This document shows positions 18,470 to 28,252 of a stretch of DNA of 55,442 bases, piece after piece. The DNA lies in the IMG/VR virus record IMGVR_UViG_3300027859_000018, positions 1 through 55,442 of that record; one strand, given 5' to 3'. The notes beneath the pieces are model-generated. The model was not told the origin of the DNA. It did no database searches and saw only the letters and a program-made list of their open reading frames with translations. Every line of letters starts with the position of its first letter. The stretch's first letter is position 1. This DNA comes from a virus. The position numbers and the translations under genes are program-made.

Positions 18470-20392
18470 ATGGGAGCATACGATAATCCAAAAATAATAC
18501 AACCACCTAACTATGTAGAGATATTTATGAAGAGCTTTGCTACCAGCCAAGCTTTAGTTAAAAGTGGATTTTCAGAAAAAAGAAAAAAAGAAAAAGAAAA
18601 AGAAGGGAAACTAGATAAAGCATATGATGATACTTCAAAATTTAGACGACTAGGAGGATCTATAAATGCTGGTGATTTAACAGTTAATGTTAGAAGACAA
18701 GCAAATGAATTAGCAGATGGCTTCAACGCTAATGAGCTTGCTTATATAGATGAAAAAATTGATAGAGCTACTTATAATGCTAATAAAGATAATTACTATG
18801 GTAAATTACAATCTATGGTTGATATTGGAGGTGAATTAAGTAAAATTGATATTGAAAAAATAGATGTTAGCCGCTATCAACCTGATGGAGGTAAAACATT
18901 AGGACTAGTTGAGGCTTGGAATAATCAAGCTATTGATGTAGATTTTAATGGTGAAGTGCCTATTTTATTTTATTCAGACCCTCAGGATAACAGGGTTAAT
19001 GTAACATTAGGTGCACTAAAAGATTTAAAGCCAGATGATCTTGGTATAAATACAGTTTTTAAAATTGAAAAAGAAGATAAAAAAGCTTTTGTAGACACTA
19101 CATCACATGTTGATATAAAAGGTAATTTTAATGGCGCTACATACACTTTACCTGATGGTGAAGGTAGAACAGTGCAAATAAAAGCATATGAACAAGGTAA
19201 TTATGCAAATGCGGACGAAGTTAGAGCAGCAAATAGAGTATATGAAGAAAACGCATTAAATGGAGTAAAAATTAACGTAAATCAATTTTATGAAGGACTT
19301 GATAATGATCAAAAAGGTTCATTATTTTCAGATTTAGCATGGGCAAGTTTTACTGAAGGTAAATCAACGGGTAATAAATTTAGACCCGGAATGAAAGAAA
19401 GATTTGATGAATTATTAAATAACCCTGACTTAGGCTTAAGTGATGAAGATAAAAAATATATAGAAAAACAAATTTTAGAAGGAACATATAGTGGCTCAGA
19501 TGAACAAATATCTGGTATGGATGTACTTTCTCAAAATGTGTTATCTAATCAAGCATTTGATAATAACTTTGTAAAAGTGCCACAAGAAGGTGTTAAACAG
19601 CTAAGTCAAGATGAAATGGATAGACAAAGAATACGAGATGAAGCAGCTGAAACAAGTTTAAAAATAAATAAAGAAAAATTAGAGGATGAAGGCGACGGCG
19701 AAGCAACGGATCTTCTTGATTATTTTTCACAAGATACAGGTTCATTAGGATTTGGTAGTAAAGATACAAAAGCTAAAAATGCTACTAGAGTTGTAAATAG
19801 TATGGTAAACAATGGCTTCTTTAATGCTAATGGTAACTTTAAAACTACAGGTGAAATTATTAGAACTATAAGAGAAACTCAAGACCAATCTGTTTTTGGA
19901 TATGATGTTACTGATGAACGACAATTTAAAAACTTTAGAACAGCAGGTGAAATTAATGATATAATACCTGTAATGAAAAAAGCTGTTGAAAGCACAAAAG
20001 GTGGAGAGCCATTAACTGATCAGGATATGTCAGCTTTAAATGATTTTGGTTTTAGTCAAACTGATTTTAATAATATTCAGTCTAGAAAAAATATGGCTAA
20101 ATTTGTAAAACATTTTGAAAAATTTGGAATTGATGGAACAAACGCTCTATTTAATAAGCCTGATGTAAATTCATATTTTGAATTTGATGAAGCAAATAGA
20201 GGAGGATTTACAACTAATAACACTCCTGGAAAAGATGATTATTATAAAGATGGCGGAAATGCATCAACTACAGCTATTTTACAAGCTTTACCACTTACAA
20301 TTACCAGCAATTTATCAAGAGAAACAGTTGGTGAAATAGTTAAAGAAGCTTATAGTAAAACAGGTTTATACAAATATTTAAAATTTAATTAA
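18470..20392 (+). CDS. Internal virion (ejection) protein, middle
   Basis: A 640-residue protein, helical and highly charged, with no membrane segment. It starts GAYDNPKIIQPPNYVEIFMKSF and quickly enters a Lys/Glu run. Later stretches such as DEIDRA-type charged helices and repeated TxDE turns suggest an extended multi-helix chain. Its place between the small and giant ejection proteins corresponds to T7 gp15. No enzyme motif is visible. The start ATG at 18470 lies 13 bases after the previous stop. Confidence 0.55.
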   Translation: MGAYDNPKIIQPPNYVEIFMKSFATSQALVKSGFSEKRKKEKEKEGKLDKAYDDTSKFRRLGGSINAGDLTVNVRRQANELADGFNANELAYIDEKIDRATYNANKDNYYGKLQSMVDIGGELSKIDIEKIDVSRYQPDGGKTLGLVEAWNNQAIDVDFNGEVPILFYSDPQDNRVNVTLGALKDLKPDDLGINTVFKIEKEDKKAFVDTTSHVDIKGNFNGATYTLPDGEGRTVQIKAYEQGNYANADEVRAANRVYEENALNGVKINVNQFYEGLDNDQKGSLFSDLAWASFTEGKSTGNKFRPGMKERFDELLNNPDLGLSDEDKKYIEKQILEGTYSGSDEQISGMDVLSQNVLSNQAFDNNFVKVPQEGVKQLSQDEMDRQRIRDEAAETSLKINKEKLEDEGDGEATDLLDYFSQDTGSLGFGSKDTKAKNATRVVNSMVNNGFFNANGNFKTTGEIIRTIRETQDQSVFGYDVTDERQFKNFRTAGEINDIIPVMKKAVESTKGGEPLTDQDMSALNDFGFSQTDFNNIQSRKNMAKFVKHFEKFGIDGTNALFNKPDVNSYFEFDEANRGGFTTNNTPGKDDYYKDGGNASTTAILQALPLTITSNLSRETVGEIVKEAYSKTGLYKYLKFN

Positions 20393-20394
20393 TA

Positions 20395-23300
20395 ATGGAA
20401 GTATTTATTTACTCTATTGACGGGGAAGAAGTCAAAGTATCAAAAGCTGGTCAGGACGCTTTTCTTAACAAATATCCTGACGCAGTACTTGTAAGAACAG
20501 AACAGCCTGAAGATACAAATTTTCAGCCAGGCACCACGAATGTGGGTGTAACGGAGGTGCCTGCACAAATTCGAACACCCGATACGGGATTCAGGCCGGC
20601 AGATATTTCTTCGGAATCACAAGAAGATAAATATGCGTTTGAAGAACCTTTTCAAGGTACATTTTTTGGCGATGTAGTATTAGACTTTTTTGGCGATATA
20701 GGTAGAGCAGTTGAATCAGGTGCAGCAGCAGGTATGAGTGTTGACGAAGCATTTGATATATATAGACAAGGCGCTAGCGTATCTGACGAACAATTAGAGG
20801 CTTTTATTGCAGCTGACAAACGTATACAATCTAAAGGCATGTCAGATGAAATGTTGCAATATCAAAAAGAATATGAAAAAGCAGGCGGTGGTATATTAGG
20901 TTTTTTAATTGCAAATGCAAAAACAAGAGGGCAAGTATTACCTCAAATTATAGCTAGTTCTATAGCAACAATGGCAACATCTTTAGAATCAGGCGAGGTT
21001 AGAACAGCAGCAGCGGCTGGAGCAGGAACAGGTGCTTTAATTGGTAGTGCAGCAACACCTATAGGTACTGTTACAGGTGCAGTAGGTGGCGGTGTAGCCG
21101 GTTTAGTTGGCGCAATGGAAACTAGCTTAACTCTTTCAGAGCTATTAAAAGAACAATTAGGTGATCAAGAGTTTAATAAAGAAAATATTAGAAAAATATT
21201 AGAAGACCCTGAAAAACTTCGTGATTTAAAAAATAAATCAGTTGGTAGAGGTATTGCTATTGGCGCAGTTGAAGGTATAACATTAGGCATATCAAGAGGT
21301 ATGGCAACTTCTGCTATAAAAGCAGGTACAAGTACTAGCGCAATTGCAAGAAGAGCCGCTCTTATTGAAGGTGTGGGGGGCTCAACTGGTGAAGTAGCAG
21401 GTAGAATTGCAGCTGGTCAAGAAATGGACACATCTGATATATTATTTGAAGGTGTTGCAGAATTAAAAGGTGTAGTTAATATATCTGATATTGTAAATCA
21501 AAAAAGTTATAAAATAAATGGCGAAGTAAGAAAGAAAAAAGAAGTATTAGATTTTCTTTCAACAGCAAAACCTGAAGAAATAGCAGGAGCTGATATTGAT
21601 GTAACAAATGATGCAAATTTGAAGGCAGTAGTTGACGCTAAACAAACTAATGTTAGCATGTTAGCTAAATTTCAAAAAGCAGGAGTTACCGACGCTGGTG
21701 ATAGAATGAAATTAGTAGGTTTAGAAAAGCAAAGATTACAATATGTAGGAGCAAGTACTAAAACCGAAAAAAATATGTTATCAGATATTGATGCTGATAT
21801 AAATGAAATAACTAGTAAATATACCAAAAGAGGTCCTAAAACAGCTGAAACAAAAGCAAATATTGCAGAGGCTGAAGCAGTTGAAAAAGCGGCAGGTGAA
21901 AGAAGTGTTAAGAAAACAATAAGATTTGCTGAAACAGAAGGTAAAAGAGTTGGATTAGAAACTAAAGTTGCTGATGATAGCACATCATTCCAAGCTTTAC
22001 TCAAAAAAGATGGCATAAAACTGTCTAATGCTGATATTAAAAGTATAGATAGAGTTGGTGGATATATAAAAGATAATAAAATATATATAAATAAAGAAGC
22101 TGCTGCTAAAACGGGTCAAGTTAATGTTGGTGGACACGAAGTATTACATGGTATCATTGCTTCTGCTGATATTAAAAACATAAACAAGTTAGTTGTAGAT
22201 TTTAAAAATACACTAGATGCTGATACCTTAGCGCAGTTAGAAAATAACATGCGTAACAGACAATATGGTTATAATGAAAAAGGCGAGTTAATTGACCAAG
22301 ATACTTATGATCAAGAGTATTTAACTAATTTTTCTGATATGATCGAAGATGGTAGCATTAAATTTAATGAAAATATATTTACTAAATTACAAGATGCTAT
22401 TGTTGACTTTTTAAAGATTTTTGGATATGAAAATATAAACTTTAAAGATGGCAAAGGAGTTTATAATTTTATGAAAGAATATTCAAAAAATATAAAAGAA
22501 GGTAAACTATCTAAAGCTGTATTAAGTCAAGTTAAAGGAGACACTAAAGTAGAAGGTGCAATGTCTGTTTCACCTACAGCTGTAGCTAAAATAAATGAAA
22601 TATATCAAAATGCTACAAATAAAGAACAAGCTGGTTATGATATAGCATTTGACAATGAAGAAATAAACTATAGAGGTATGGCTGAAAACTATTTAAACGA
22701 GTTTTTAGCTAATCCAAATTTATCCAAAGAACAAAAAGCTATAATAACAAGAAATAGACCTGATATTGTAGCTCAAATGTTATATGATAAAATACCATCA
22801 CAACTAAAAGGATCAAAGTTAAGAAACGTAGTAGGTATGGTATTAGACTTTGAATCTAAAAAACAAAAATATAATAATTTAGCTGCATATATAAATACAT
22901 TTTTTAAGAAAAGAGGATTAGAATCTATTAATTATTATTTAAAAGATGCTGGTTTAAAAAATATTGAAACTGAAGATGGTAGTTTAAGAAAAGATATAAA
23001 AAATATTACATCAGATGTATTAAATGAATCTGGGCCAAGACAAGGGCAAAATATAAGAAAGAAAAAAGACAGAGAAGATAAGCCTTTTGAAAGAAAAATA
23101 AATTTAACTGAATTAGCAAACGATATATTAAAAGAACCAGAGGTAGTATTACAAAAAATAACAGAAACTATTGTTAAAGAATTAAAATTAACAGCAAAGA
23201 AAACTGGTATTAAAAAAGGATTTGCAACAGTTGTTAAAGTAAAGAAAGATGGTACAAAAATTACAGCTTTAGACGTATTTGTAGAAAAACAATTAAGACC

Positions 23301-26300
23301 TTTAGTTGTAGAAGCTTTAGGCAAAATAACATCTGAAAAAATACCAGGCGAAACAAAAAGAAGAGCTGTAATACCTGCATCATATTCAACAATTATTGAA
23401 ACTAAATTTAATGAAATAGCAGATGCTATGTCTTTATCTGATATAAAGAAAAGATATAATAAATTATTTAAGGTAACTGAAATAGGTAGAGAAAAAACTG
23501 CCGAAGGTAATCCTGTATTTACTATAGGTAAACCAGTTAAAGCTGAGTTTATAAAATATTTTACTGATACTAATGTGGCTATGACTACTTTAGTTGAAAG
23601 ACAAAAAATGTTAGGTGAAATAATAGTAAAAGCTATAGCATCGAAAACGTTAAAAGAATATAATTCAACTGATAGTTTAATTGAACTTGCTAAAATAGCT
23701 AATTTAAATCCTGCAGAAGGAGCAAAAGCAATAACAGAATTACAATTAGAAAATGAAATTAATGATGTAGCTAAACAATTAAACACATATGAAGGTGAAA
23801 AAATGTTACAAGATACTAGATTGTTTTCAATTGCACCTACAGCAACAGAAAAAGTAAATATTACTAAAGCTTATGCGGCGTTACAAAAAGCAAATGGAGA
23901 TATAACTAATAAAAACTATTTAGAAGTTATAAATAATTTACCCGTAGTTGTGCAAGAATTTGTTGAAGATTTGTACGAAAAAAGAGGTAAAATTAAAGGC
24001 GATAGAATAGGCGGGCCTATATACGAATCAATATTAGCAGATTTAGTAAAAAAAGAAAGTAATATAGAAGTTACTGCTGAAGGCGGCTTTACATCTGGTC
24101 CTGATTTACAATTAAAAGTTCCAGGCGCAATAATACCTATTGAAATAAAAGCTGACCCTACAGCTGATTTTGGTAGTGTATCAGCTGCTTATAATACAGA
24201 AAGCGGAGAATTTACTTTTGTAAAAAATAAAGAAACAATTAAATTAAAAGATTTACCTGACGGTGAAATATTAAAAAAAGTTTTTAAAGATAATTTACCT
24301 TGGCTTGAAAAAAGAATAGCTGCTGCAGAAGAATCATTAGGAATTGAAATAAAAAACTTTCCTGAAGACTTTAATAAAGCAATGACAGATGAATTTGGCT
24401 CAGTTTCATCAAAAAATACAGTAGCAGAAAATAAAAAAATTAAAGACGCTAAAAAAGCATGGGTTAAAGAAAATTGGAAATCCATGGGAGAATTAAGTCT
24501 TCCCGGTCCAAAAAATCAAAACAATGCGGCTGTTATAAAATTTTATAATGATAAAAATGTACATTATATACAAATAGGAGGTAAAGGTTTATATAAATTA
24601 GGTAAAGATAAATATAAATTAGGGGCGAGTGAATTAAAAGCTACATTTAGATACCCTGTAAGATTAAAGCCTAACGGCAGAATGGGATTCAATTGGCAGG
24701 TAGCACCTAAAATGGAGGAAGTTAGTAAAGTTCCGAATTCTGATATAAGTTTAGAAAATACTAAAGATATAAAAGTTATAGAACAAAATCTAAACAAAAA
24801 TAAAGGTTTTTTAAGTAGAGCTGCAAAAATTGATAAAACAGGTAAAACAACATTAGATAAGGCGTTTAACGATATACTTGAAGAAAAAACAGGTATTGCA
24901 TCGGATAAAGTGTATAGCAAAGAAAGAGCTAGAGTAGCAGGTAAGAAAAATAAAAAGATGAGTTTTTATATTCCGCCAAGCGCTGAAGATTTTACAGGGT
25001 TAATGTATAAATTATTATCTAAAGGTAAATTAGGCAATGCGCAAATGGCGTGGATTAAAAAACATATATTAAATCCTTATGCTAAAGCAATGGATCAAAT
25101 AGCTAGCGAAAGAGTTGAGTTATTTGAAAGATTTAGAGCACTAAAAAAAGAAATATCAGCAGTACCTAAAAAATTAAAGAAAAAACTACCAGGAACAGAC
25201 GATACATATGAAACAGCGGTTAGAGTTTATATGTGGGATAAGCAAGGTATGGAAATACCAGGCTTAACTAAAAAAGAAATAAAAGAATTTGTTAGCATAG
25301 TAAAAAAAGACAAAGAGTTAAAAGCGTTTGGAGATGAACTTATAACTATATTTCCTGGTGCTTATCCACAAGCTCAAAATTTTTGGCTATCAGGCAATAT
25401 AACTACAGATTTTTTAAATGGTTTAAATACAACTAGAAGAGCTGAAATATTATCTGAATGGCAAGCAAATGTAGATGAAATATTTTCTGAAAAGAATTTA
25501 AATAAATTAGAATCACAGTTTGGTGATAACTATAGAAGTGCTTTAGAAAATATATTGGGCAGAATGAAAACAGGTACGAATAGACCTATAACTGATAATA
25601 AAAACTTAAATAGATTTTATGATTGGGTTAATGGTTCAGTTGGTGTTGTAATGTTCTTAAACATGCGTTCTGCTGTACTACAAACCATATCTATGGTTAA
25701 CTATATAAACTGGAATGATAATAATATATTAGCAGCTGCAGGTGCTTTTGCTAATCAAAAACAATATTGGGCAGATTTTAAAACTATTTGGAATTCTGAT
25801 TTTTTAAGAAATAGACGAGGGCAGTTACAGTTAAATGTAAGTGAAACAGAAATAGCTGACATGGCTGATAAAGGCGGCGTAAGAGGTGTTGTAAATTATT
25901 TATTAAAATTAGGATATACGCCAACAAGAGTAGCAGATAGTTTTGCAATTGCATCAGGTGGTGCGTCTATGTATAGAAATAGAATGAAAAGCTATATGAA
26001 AGAAGGTTTTTCACAAGAAGAAGCAGAAATACAAGCTTTCAGAGATTTTCAAGAATTAACAGAAGAAGCACAGCAATCATCAAGACCTGATAGAATATCA
26101 AAACAACAAGCAAGCACAACAGGTAGATTATTTTTAGCATGGGCTAATACCCCTATGCAGTACGGTAGATTAATAAAAAGAGCTGCACAAGATTTAATAG
26201 CTGGTAGAGGAGATAGAAATACTAATATATCTAAAATTGCACACTATAGCTTTTTACAAAATATAGTATTTAACTTTATGCAAAAAGGTGCGTTTGCGCT

Positions 26301-26847
26301 AGCATTTGCACAAGAAGAAGATGACGAAAAGAAAAGAGATAAATATGGGCAAGTAGGTGAAAGTATGGTTGACAGTATAGTAAGAGGGTCAGGTGTACAA
26401 GGAACATTACTTATAGCTGCTAAATCACTTATAAAAGACGTTGTAAAAGAAAGTAAAAAAGGCAGACCTGACTACGAAGGAAGCTTATGGAAACTATTAG
26501 AAGGAATGCCGCCATTAGATGCTAAAATGGATAGAGCTAGAGATATTGCATATGCTTTCCAATATGAAAAAGAAGAAATGATAGAAGAAGGATTAACATT
26601 AGGTAGCCCAGGTTTAGAGGCTATAGCAAGTGGAATATCTTTCGCAACTAACGTGCCTGTTGATAGAGGTTTGAGAAAAATGGAAAATATACAAGCAGCT
26701 TTAGATGAACAAACAGATACTTGGGCTAGAATAGCTTTATTGTTAGGTTGGAATGAATGGTCTTTAGGGTTAATAGAGGATGAAACAGCGCCAACAAAAG
26801 GCAGAAAGCCAATAAAGAAAAGAAAAGCAATACCAAAAAGAAAATAA
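20395..26847 (+). CDS. Giant internal virion protein with HExxH and PD-(D/E)xK motifs
   Basis: A 2150-residue ejection or polyvalent protein. Visible parts in order: an N-terminal charged region; a Gly/Ala-rich hydrophobic segment near residues 200-245; a zinc-protease-type motif GGHEVLHG (His581, Glu582, His585); long helical stretches; a segment GPDLQL (Pro1236, Asp1237) with IEIKAD (Glu1250, Lys1252), i.e. a PD-x12-ExK nuclease-like signature with a possible upstream Glu1211; and from about residue 1740 a helical C-terminal domain (VMFLNMRSAVLQTISMVNY). That last domain resembles the large polyvalent-protein-associated domains of phage and mobile-element proteins. Injected with the DNA, such a protein could degrade host targets and form the ejection channel. 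The enzymatic roles are inferred. Confidence 0.7.
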   Translation: MEVFIYSIDGEEVKVSKAGQDAFLNKYPDAVLVRTEQPEDTNFQPGTTNVGVTEVPAQIRTPDTGFRPADISSESQEDKYAFEEPFQGTFFGDVVLDFFGDIGRAVESGAAAGMSVDEAFDIYRQGASVSDEQLEAFIAADKRIQSKGMSDEMLQYQKEYEKAGGGILGFLIANAKTRGQVLPQIIASSIATMATSLESGEVRTAAAAGAGTGALIGSAATPIGTVTGAVGGGVAGLVGAMETSLTLSELLKEQLGDQEFNKENIRKILEDPEKLRDLKNKSVGRGIAIGAVEGITLGISRGMATSAIKAGTSTSAIARRAALIEGVGGSTGEVAGRIAAGQEMDTSDILFEGVAELKGVVNISDIVNQKSYKINGEVRKKKEVLDFLSTAKPEEIAGADIDVTNDANLKAVVDAKQTNVSMLAKFQKAGVTDAGDRMKLVGLEKQRLQYVGASTKTEKNMLSDIDADINEITSKYTKRGPKTAETKANIAEAEAVEKAAGERSVKKTIRFAETEGKRVGLETKVADDSTSFQALLKKDGIKLSNADIKSIDRVGGYIKDNKIYINKEAAAKTGQVNVGGHEVLHGIIASADIKNINKLVVDFKNTLDADTLAQLENNMRNRQYGYNEKGELIDQDTYDQEYLTNFSDMIEDGSIKFNENIFTKLQDAIVDFLKIFGYENINFKDGKGVYNFMKEYSKNIKEGKLSKAVLSQVKGDTKVEGAMSVSPTAVAKINEIYQNATNKEQAGYDIAFDNEEINYRGMAENYLNEFLANPNLSKEQKAIITRNRPDIVAQMLYDKIPSQLKGSKLRNVVGMVLDFESKKQKYNNLAAYINTFFKKRGLESINYYLKDAGLKNIETEDGSLRKDIKNITSDVLNESGPRQGQNIRKKKDREDKPFERKINLTELANDILKEPEVVLQKITETIVKELKLTAKKTGIKKGFATVVKVKKDGTKITALDVFVEKQLRPLVVEALGKITSEKIPGETKRRAVIPASYSTIIETKFNEIADAMSLSDIKKRYNKLFKVTEIGREKTAEGNPVFTIGKPVKAEFIKYFTDTNVAMTTLVERQKMLGEIIVKAIASKTLKEYNSTDSLIELAKIANLNPAEGAKAITELQLENEINDVAKQLNTYEGEKMLQDTRLFSIAPTATEKVNITKAYAALQKANGDITNKNYLEVINNLPVVVQEFVEDLYEKRGKIKGDRIGGPIYESILADLVKKESNIEVTAEGGFTSGPDLQLKVPGAIIPIEIKADPTADFGSVSAAYNTESGEFTFVKNKETIKLKDLPDGEILKKVFKDNLPWLEKRIAAAEESLGIEIKNFPEDFNKAMTDEFGSVSSKNTVAENKKIKDAKKAWVKENWKSMGELSLPGPKNQNNAAVIKFYNDKNVHYIQIGGKGLYKLGKDKYKLGASELKATFRYPVRLKPNGRMGFNWQVAPKMEEVSKVPNSDISLENTKDIKVIEQNLNKNKGFLSRAAKIDKTGKTTLDKAFNDILEEKTGIASDKVYSKERARVAGKKNKKMSFYIPPSAEDFTGLMYKLLSKGKLGNAQMAWIKKHILNPYAKAMDQIASERVELFERFRALKKEISAVPKKLKKKLPGTDDTYETAVRVYMWDKQGMEIPGLTKKEIKEFVSIVKKDKELKAFGDELITIFPGAYPQAQNFWLSGNITTDFLNGLNTTRRAEILSEWQANVDEIFSEKNLNKLESQFGDNYRSALENILGRMKTGTNRPITDNKNLNRFYDWVNGSVGVVMFLNMRSAVLQTISMVNYINWNDNNILAAAGAFANQKQYWADFKTIWNSDFLRNRRGQLQLNVSETEIADMADKGGVRGVVNYLLKLGYTPTRVADSFAIASGGASMYRNRMKSYMKEGFSQEEAEIQAFRDFQELTEEAQQSSRPDRISKQQASTTGRLFLAWANTPMQYGRLIKRAAQDLIAGRGDRNTNISKIAHYSFLQNIVFNFMQKGAFALAFAQEEDDEKKRDKYGQVGESMVDSIVRGSGVQGTLLIAAKSLIKDVVKESKKGRPDYEGSLWKLLEGMPPLDAKMDRARDIAYAFQYEKEEMIEEGLTLGSPGLEAIASGISFATNVPVDRGLRKMENIQAALDEQTDTWARIALLLGWNEWSLGLIEDETAPTKGRKPIKKRKAIPKRK

Positions 26848-26849
26848 TT

Positions 26850-26951
26850 ATGCCATATGTAAGTGCAGCTCAACGTAAAGCAGTTTGGGCATCAAAAAAC
26901 GAACAAAAAGAAAAAGCAAAAAGAAAAAGAAAACGTAAAAAAAGAAAATAG
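26850..26951 (+). CDS. Tiny Lys/Arg-rich protein, 33 residues
   Basis: ATG at 26850 (2 bases after the previous stop), TAG at 26949-26951. The N-terminus PYVSAAQRKAVWAS is a motif I know from many short phage proteins of unknown function; the second half is almost entirely Lys and Arg. It begins a run of four tiny basic genes. It could bind nucleic acid or be packaged with the DNA, but that is inference. Confidence 0.65.
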   Translation: MPYVSAAQRKAVWASKNEQKEKAKRKRKRKKRK

Positions 26952-26953
26952 GT

Positions 26954-27091
26954 ATGGGCAAAAAAGACGCATGTTATTATAAAGTAAAATCAAGATATAA
27001 AGTGTTTCCTTCTGCATACGCTAGCGGAGCGTTATCAAAGTGCAGGAAGGTTGGCGCTAAAAACTGGGGTAATAAATCATCAAAAAAATAA
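26954..27091 (+). CDS. Tiny basic protein with the KDACYxKVKxxYxVFPSAYAS motif
   Basis: A 45-residue protein starting MGKKDACYYKVKSRYKVFP and ending in Lys/Ser. Two cysteines (residues 7 and 30) flank a conserved aromatic core, VFPSAYASGALSKCRK. This motif recurs in short proteins of many aquatic phages. The function is unknown; a metal- or nucleic-acid-binding knuckle is conceivable. It starts 2 bases after the previous gene and is followed 3 bases later by the next. Confidence 0.7.
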   Translation: MGKKDACYYKVKSRYKVFPSAYASGALSKCRKVGAKNWGNKSSKK

Positions 27092-27094
27092 AAA

Positions 27095-27262
27095 ATGGAA
27101 CACAATAAAAAAGAAGAAAAAGAGTTTAAGCCACATATGATGTATTGTGGTGAAAAAGGAAAGCCTTTTAAAGCAAATACATATAAAGAGCATTTAGCTT
27201 TAAAGAAAAAAGGATGTGGGCATAGTAAGAAAGAAGTTCTTAAAATGTCTCATAAAAAATAA
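27095..27262 (+). CDS. Tiny Lys-rich protein with Cys/His residues, 55 residues
   Basis: The sequence begins MEHNKKEEKEFKPHMMYC and contains MMYCGEKGKPFKANTYKEH followed by KKKGCGHSKKE. The spacing C18, H33, C41, H43 could hold a metal, but no named zinc finger fits. It is packed in the tiny-gene run: 3 bases from the previous stop and 2 bases before the next start. Confidence 0.65.
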   Translation: MEHNKKEEKEFKPHMMYCGEKGKPFKANTYKEHLALKKKGCGHSKKEVLKMSHKK

Positions 27263-27264
27263 TA

Positions 27265-27543
27265 ATGGCGGTAAGAAAAACTAAAAAAGGTTTACAGCTT
27301 AAGCGTTGGTTTAAAGAAAAATGGGTTGATGTAAGAACTGGCAAACCTTGCGGTAGACGTAAAGGTGAAAAAAGAGGTACGCCTTATTGTAGACCAAGTA
27401 AAAGAGTATCAAGTAAAACACCAAAAACAGCAAGTGAAATGTCTGCGTCTGAAAAAGCAGCTAAGATAAGAGAGAAGAAAAGGCTTGGACAACCAGCAGG
27501 TAAGCCAAGAAGAGTAAAAAATGTTAAAAGAAGAAAAAAATAG
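27265..27543 (+). CDS. Basic protein with a WVDVRTGKPCGRRKGEKRG motif
   Basis: A 92-residue protein, about one third Lys/Arg. It carries KEKWVDVRTGKPCGRRKG, then PYCRPSKRVSSKTPKTASEM and ASEKAAKIREKKRLGQPAG. I associate this pattern with a family of small phage and large-virus proteins, DUF5872-like as I recall it, found alone or as tails of bigger proteins. The two Cys residues could bind metal. Its proximity to virion genes suggests a late, perhaps packaged, DNA-binding protein. Confidence 0.7.
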   Translation: MAVRKTKKGLQLKRWFKEKWVDVRTGKPCGRRKGEKRGTPYCRPSKRVSSKTPKTASEMSASEKAAKIREKKRLGQPAGKPRRVKNVKRRKK

Positions 27544-27562
27544 GTAATTAATTATAGTATAT

Positions 27563-27865
27563 ATGGCAACAGAAATCTCAGAAAATACTCAATTAAAATT
27601 AGACCTCAAAACGATAGGAATTATTGTGTTTGGAGCAATATCGCTCGCGAGCATGTATTTTGTTATGGCTGCTGATATAGAAGAGGCTAAACAATTACCA
27701 AAAGCGCCTGTTAGCGAAGTTGAATTCAAATATAAAGACGAAATGATTCGTAAAACAATTGAATTAACTCAGAAAGACGTAGAGGCAATAAAATCTGATG
27801 TAGAGTCTATGAAAATAACATTAGAAAAATTAGATGAAAGACTTTACGAAATATCTCGTAACTAA
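27563..27865 (+). CDS. Membrane-anchored coiled-coil protein (holin-like, copy 1)
   Basis: A 100-residue protein with a polar N-terminus (ATEISENTQLKLDLK), one transmembrane helix at about residues 17-36 (TIGIIVFGAISLASMYFVM), then a charged coiled coil to the end. A clear paralogue lies at 29523-29828 with the same N-terminus, helix and coil. Position before an endolysin and the single N-terminal helix suggest a holin or lysis-membrane role, but a structural membrane anchor is equally possible. Its stop shares a base with the next start (TAATG). Confidence 0.65.
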   Translation: MATEISENTQLKLDLKTIGIIVFGAISLASMYFVMAADIEEAKQLPKAPVSEVEFKYKDEMIRKTIELTQKDVEAIKSDVESMKITLEKLDERLYEISRN

Positions 27866-28251
27866 TGAAAAAGAAACAAATCGGACCTATTAAAAAAACG
27901 CTAGGTTTAATAGATATTATATTACTTATTTTTATGATGATTATTGTAAGTCAAGTTACATATTCTCAATATAAAGATGGTATATCAGTTGTACAATTTA
28001 GCGCAGACTTTGTAAAACAAAATGAAATATCATTAAAACAATTTGATGATCATAATACTCATTTGTTTTATTTAAGTAAACACAGCGAACATTTTACAAA
28101 AGAAGAAATAATATATATACCAACAGTTATATTATTTCATAATGGTGAGCAAATATTAAAAATTGAATCAGGTGTTACGTTAAAGCTACCTGAAAACACT
28201 ACAGATAAAATAGAAAACGCTATTGACGAAATTTTAGAAAACACATTTTAA
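27865..28251 (+). CDS. Membrane-anchored thioredoxin-fold protein without cysteines
   Basis: A 128-residue protein. Residues 13-35 form a transmembrane anchor (LGLIDIILLIFMMIIVSQV). The rest follows the thioredoxin layout: strand ISVVQFSADF, then helix, then YIPTVILFHNG with the cis-Pro turn, then a C-terminal helix. The place where WCxxC should be reads ADFVKQNE, and the protein has no cysteine, so it cannot be a disulfide oxidoreductase. A periplasmic binding or chaperone role is inferred. It is coupled to the preceding coiled-coil protein, and the same two-gene pairing recurs at 29523-30157. Confidence 0.6.
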   Translation: MKKKQIGPIKKTLGLIDIILLIFMMIIVSQVTYSQYKDGISVVQFSADFVKQNEISLKQFDDHNTHLFYLSKHSEHFTKEEIIYIPTVILFHNGEQILKIESGVTLKLPENTTDKIENAIDEILENTF

Positions 28252-28252
28252 C

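Noticed and set aside
22935-23786. 283-residue open frame on the minus strand inside the giant ejection gene.
   Set aside because: Hydrophobic low-complexity product antisense to a clear long gene; it arises from codon bias of the plus-strand gene.
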